NCBI RefSeq assembly: GCF_001295845.1
Contig: NZ_LJIC01000124.1
Span: 1-64,000, forward strand
Direction: 5' to 3'
Source: Rhodopseudomonas sp. AAP120
Lineage (GTDB): Bacteria > Pseudomonadota > Alphaproteobacteria > Rhizobiales > Xanthobacteraceae
DNA length: 64,000 nt
The notes under the pieces were generated by a model, which was given only the letters and a program-made list of their open reading frames with translations, ran no database searches and was not told the origin of the DNA. Both the position numbers and the translations under genes were made by a program. This document shows positions 61,740 through 64,000 of this stretch, piece by piece (position 1 is the stretch's first letter; each line of letters opens with the position of its first letter).

Positions 61740-64000
61740 GTGGATATATTCGATCTCGATCAAGCGTTGATAGAGCGATACGAAACGTTCGCGCGCTCCT
61801 TCTCGGAGATTCGCGCACCGGAAATCCGTACTCAGGTTGATGCTGCATATAACGAGCAGCGCTTTTGGCCCGAGCCTCTCATTACGATGAACCCGCGCTA
61901 TGAAGAGGCTGATCATTCAATCGATCAACTTATTGCGCAAGATGTACTCGATCCAGCGATTAGCAAGATATTCGCAACCGGCCCAGACCGCACTCCGATC
62001 AAACTTCACCGCCACCAAGAACGGGCTGTCGCGAAAGCCCGCAATGGTGAGAGCTTCATCGTAACAACCGGGACAGGGTCCGGAAAAATCGCTCTGCTTC
62101 TTCTTGCCGATCGTCGATGCAGTCGTGCGCGCGCGGCGCGCAGGCGAGGCGCAGCGGACGCGCGCGATCATCATTTATCCCATGAACGCGTTGGCCAACA
62201 GCCAACTTGAGGAGCTTGAAAAGTTCATCGGCGGCTCAGGGGTCGAAGAGGAGTTACGTCCGACCTTTGGTCGCTATACAGGCCAGGAGAGCGATGCGGA
62301 GCGACAAGCCATCGCCAAGGCCAAGCCCGATATTTTGCTCACGAACTTCATGATGCTCGAACTGCTCATGACGCGTCAGGACGAGCTCGATCGTGCCGTC
62401 ATCGCCAATGCGTACGGCCTGGATTTCCTGGTCCTGGATGAACTGCACACATATCGCGGCCGTCAAGGAGCGGACGTCGCGATGCTGGTGCGTCGCGTCA
62501 AGGACCTCGTCAAAGAACGCAAGCTGCTCTGCATCGGCACCTCGGCGACGATGTCGAGCGCGCAGGATGAGATCGAGCGAGCAAGTGCCGTTGCTCGTGT
62601 CGGCAAGCTCATTTTCGGGGAGGAATTGAGTTCGGCTTCGATCATCGACGAAAATCTTGCCCGGGCGACGGATCCCCGCATCAACAGTGCGAGCCTCGGA
62701 GCATCACTTGTAGATGCTGTCCGGTCGCCAATTCCCACCGGCCTCAGCGACAAGGAGCTGTACGGTAATCCGCTCGCCTGCTGGATCGAGACTGAGATTG
62801 GACTTGCTGAAGGCGAAAAACTGCGCCGTCGCCCCCCGATGACGTTGAGCGACGCCACCTCCAAACTAGCAGTTCAGACGAAGATTCCCTCCGGGGAATG
62901 TAGGACCGCTCTTGCCGGGATGCTGTCTTTGATGGGGCGTCGCGAAGATCTTCGCGGCGGCGTCAGCGACCGTGCATTTCTGGCGTTTAAGCTTCATCGC
63001 TTTATTTCCGGCGCTGGGCATGCCTACGCAACGATCGAACCCACCACCGGCCGGCGTGTCGTGTTGGAAGGGCAGGTCTTCCACCCCTCCGATCCGAATG
63101 CACGCTTATATCCGGTCTTCTTTTGCCGGGAATGTGGCCAAGAACACCATAGCGTGCGCATTGAAAATGCGCTTGATGGTATCCGCGTTCTCGCGCGGGC
63201 CATCGATGAGCCGGCGAGTGAAGACCCAGAACCAGACGGCTCGCGAACCGGCTTCCTAATTCCCGCGGTCAATGCCGATTTCCAGTTCGGAGGCGCTGTC
63301 GCTGACTATCCAGATGATTGGCAGGAAACGACGCCGGCCGGACAAGAGCGCCTTAAAGGAGGGCATCGTGGCAAGCACGAGGGGCAACTCCTCTTTGTGA
63401 AGCCTGATGGGTCGCTCGGCGACGATGGAGTGCCGGCATGGTTCTTCGGCGGCAAATATCGCTTCTGCCCCCATTGCCGCCATCAGCTGCCTCAACAGGC
63501 ACGCGACATCAACAAGCTGGCGGGTCTGTCGGCTGAAGGCCGTAGTTCAGCGACGACGCTCATCGTCTCGACCATCCTGGCGTGGATGGAGGCTGACGGC
63601 ACGCTTGAGGAAAGCACACGGAAGCTTCTGGGCTTTACAGACAATCGGCAGGATGCGGCCCTTCAGGCTGGGCATTTCAATGACTTCATCTTCGTCAGCT
63701 TGCTTCGTGGCGGTATCTTACGAGCCGTGCGGGACGCAGGTACGAAGGGCCTCGCGGACGTTCGGTTCGGGGAGGCTGTCCGCAAGGCGCTAGGTTTCGA
63801 TCTGGAGGAATCTGACCGGCTCTCCGATTGGATGGCCGATCCGCGCGTAAAGGGATTCCACAACCGGCAGGCGGCCGAGGAAGTGCTAACCTCGATCCTG
63901 GCACACCGCGTATGGGCGGATCTTCGGAAGGGCTGGCGTTTCACAAACCCCAATCTCGAAGAAGCCGGCCTCGTCGAGGTGCGGTTTCCTGGACTGGGTG
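61740..64000 (+). CDS. COG1205-type DEAD/DEAH helicase, frameshifted at Walker A, truncated by the window end
   Basis: The GTG at 61740 opens MDIFDLDQALIERYETF...LHRHQERAVAKARNGESFIVTTGTGSGK, then the frame degenerates and stops at 62210. A run of five A at 62084-62088 explains it: with four A the next frame reads KSLCFFLPIVDAV and stays open from 62089 to 64000. That frame has IIIYPMNALANSQLEEL, LTNFMMLELLM, LVLDELHTYRGRQG (motif II), CIGTSATM (motif III), Cys pairs CREC and CPHC (zinc site), and GFTDNRQDAALQAGHFNDF. This is the MrfA/DruE/DrmA-like helicase group. The C terminus is outside. A Druantia- or DISARM-like role is possible but unproven. Confidence 0.85.

Overview
The window is GC-rich alphaproteobacterial chromosome. 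The family 5 ABC uptake genes, AraC-controlled acyl-CoA operon and ExoF-type polysaccharide export protein suggest the Bradyrhizobiaceae/Nitrobacteraceae, for example a Rhodopseudomonas- or Bradyrhizobium-like organism. This placement comes from gene content only, because no rRNA or tRNA gene is visible.

Layout. (1) 1-5826: end of a thiamine-diphosphate enzyme, then a complete peptide-type ABC importer (Tat-exported binding protein, two permeases, fused double ATPase). (2) 5950-12240: an alpha/beta hydrolase, an AraC regulator, and a divergent acyl-CoA synthetase - thiolase - acyl-CoA dehydrogenase operon, with a perfect 8-bp dyad between the regulator and the operon. (3) 12717-32634: an extracellular polysaccharide locus. 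It opens with two LuxR-family receiver proteins that both lack the phospho-acceptor Asp. It then carries galE, glycosyltransferases of several folds, a GH5 mannanase-like hydrolase, a GINT1-like beta-propeller protein, a CelD-type acyltransferase, a Wzx-type flippase with a one-base frameshift, a methyltransferase and an export protein. (4) 32701-39405: a compact five-gene operon of phosphopantetheinyl transferase, TubC-docking thioesterase, stand-alone NRPS adenylation-carrier protein, acyl-CoA-dehydrogenase-like flavoprotein and asparagine synthetase. The adenylation pocket reads as an asparagine code, so supply and use of Asn appear linked. (5) 39543-46764: a phosphoesterase, then an operon of a GH16 glycanase and its type I secretion ATPase and adaptor. 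The ATPase carries two C39-like domains in tandem. (6) 47710-53654: accessory DNA with an AT-richer three-gene operon, a decaying IS5-family element sitting in a hipA remnant, and a tyrosine recombinase. (7) 53995-64000: a defence island with a DUF6361 / phospholipase-D-like / SF2 helicase operon (the gene set of Azaca as I remember it), an AbiE-type toxin-antitoxin pair, and a large COG1205-type helicase with an extra A in its Walker A codon that runs off the window.

How the parts fit. Regions 3 and 5 together give a make-export-trim set for a surface polysaccharide: nucleotide-sugar epimerase, transferases, flippase, outer-membrane-type export protein, and secreted or periplasmic glycanases. 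Region 4 looks like an unrecognised small biosynthetic cluster that builds from asparagine. Regions 6-7 are mobile and defensive. The best candidates for something undescribed are the Asn operon (32701-39405), the AT-rich three-gene operon (47710-50896) and the tandem-domain secretion ATPase (42152-44839). All functional calls are by motif reading, and no database search was possible.
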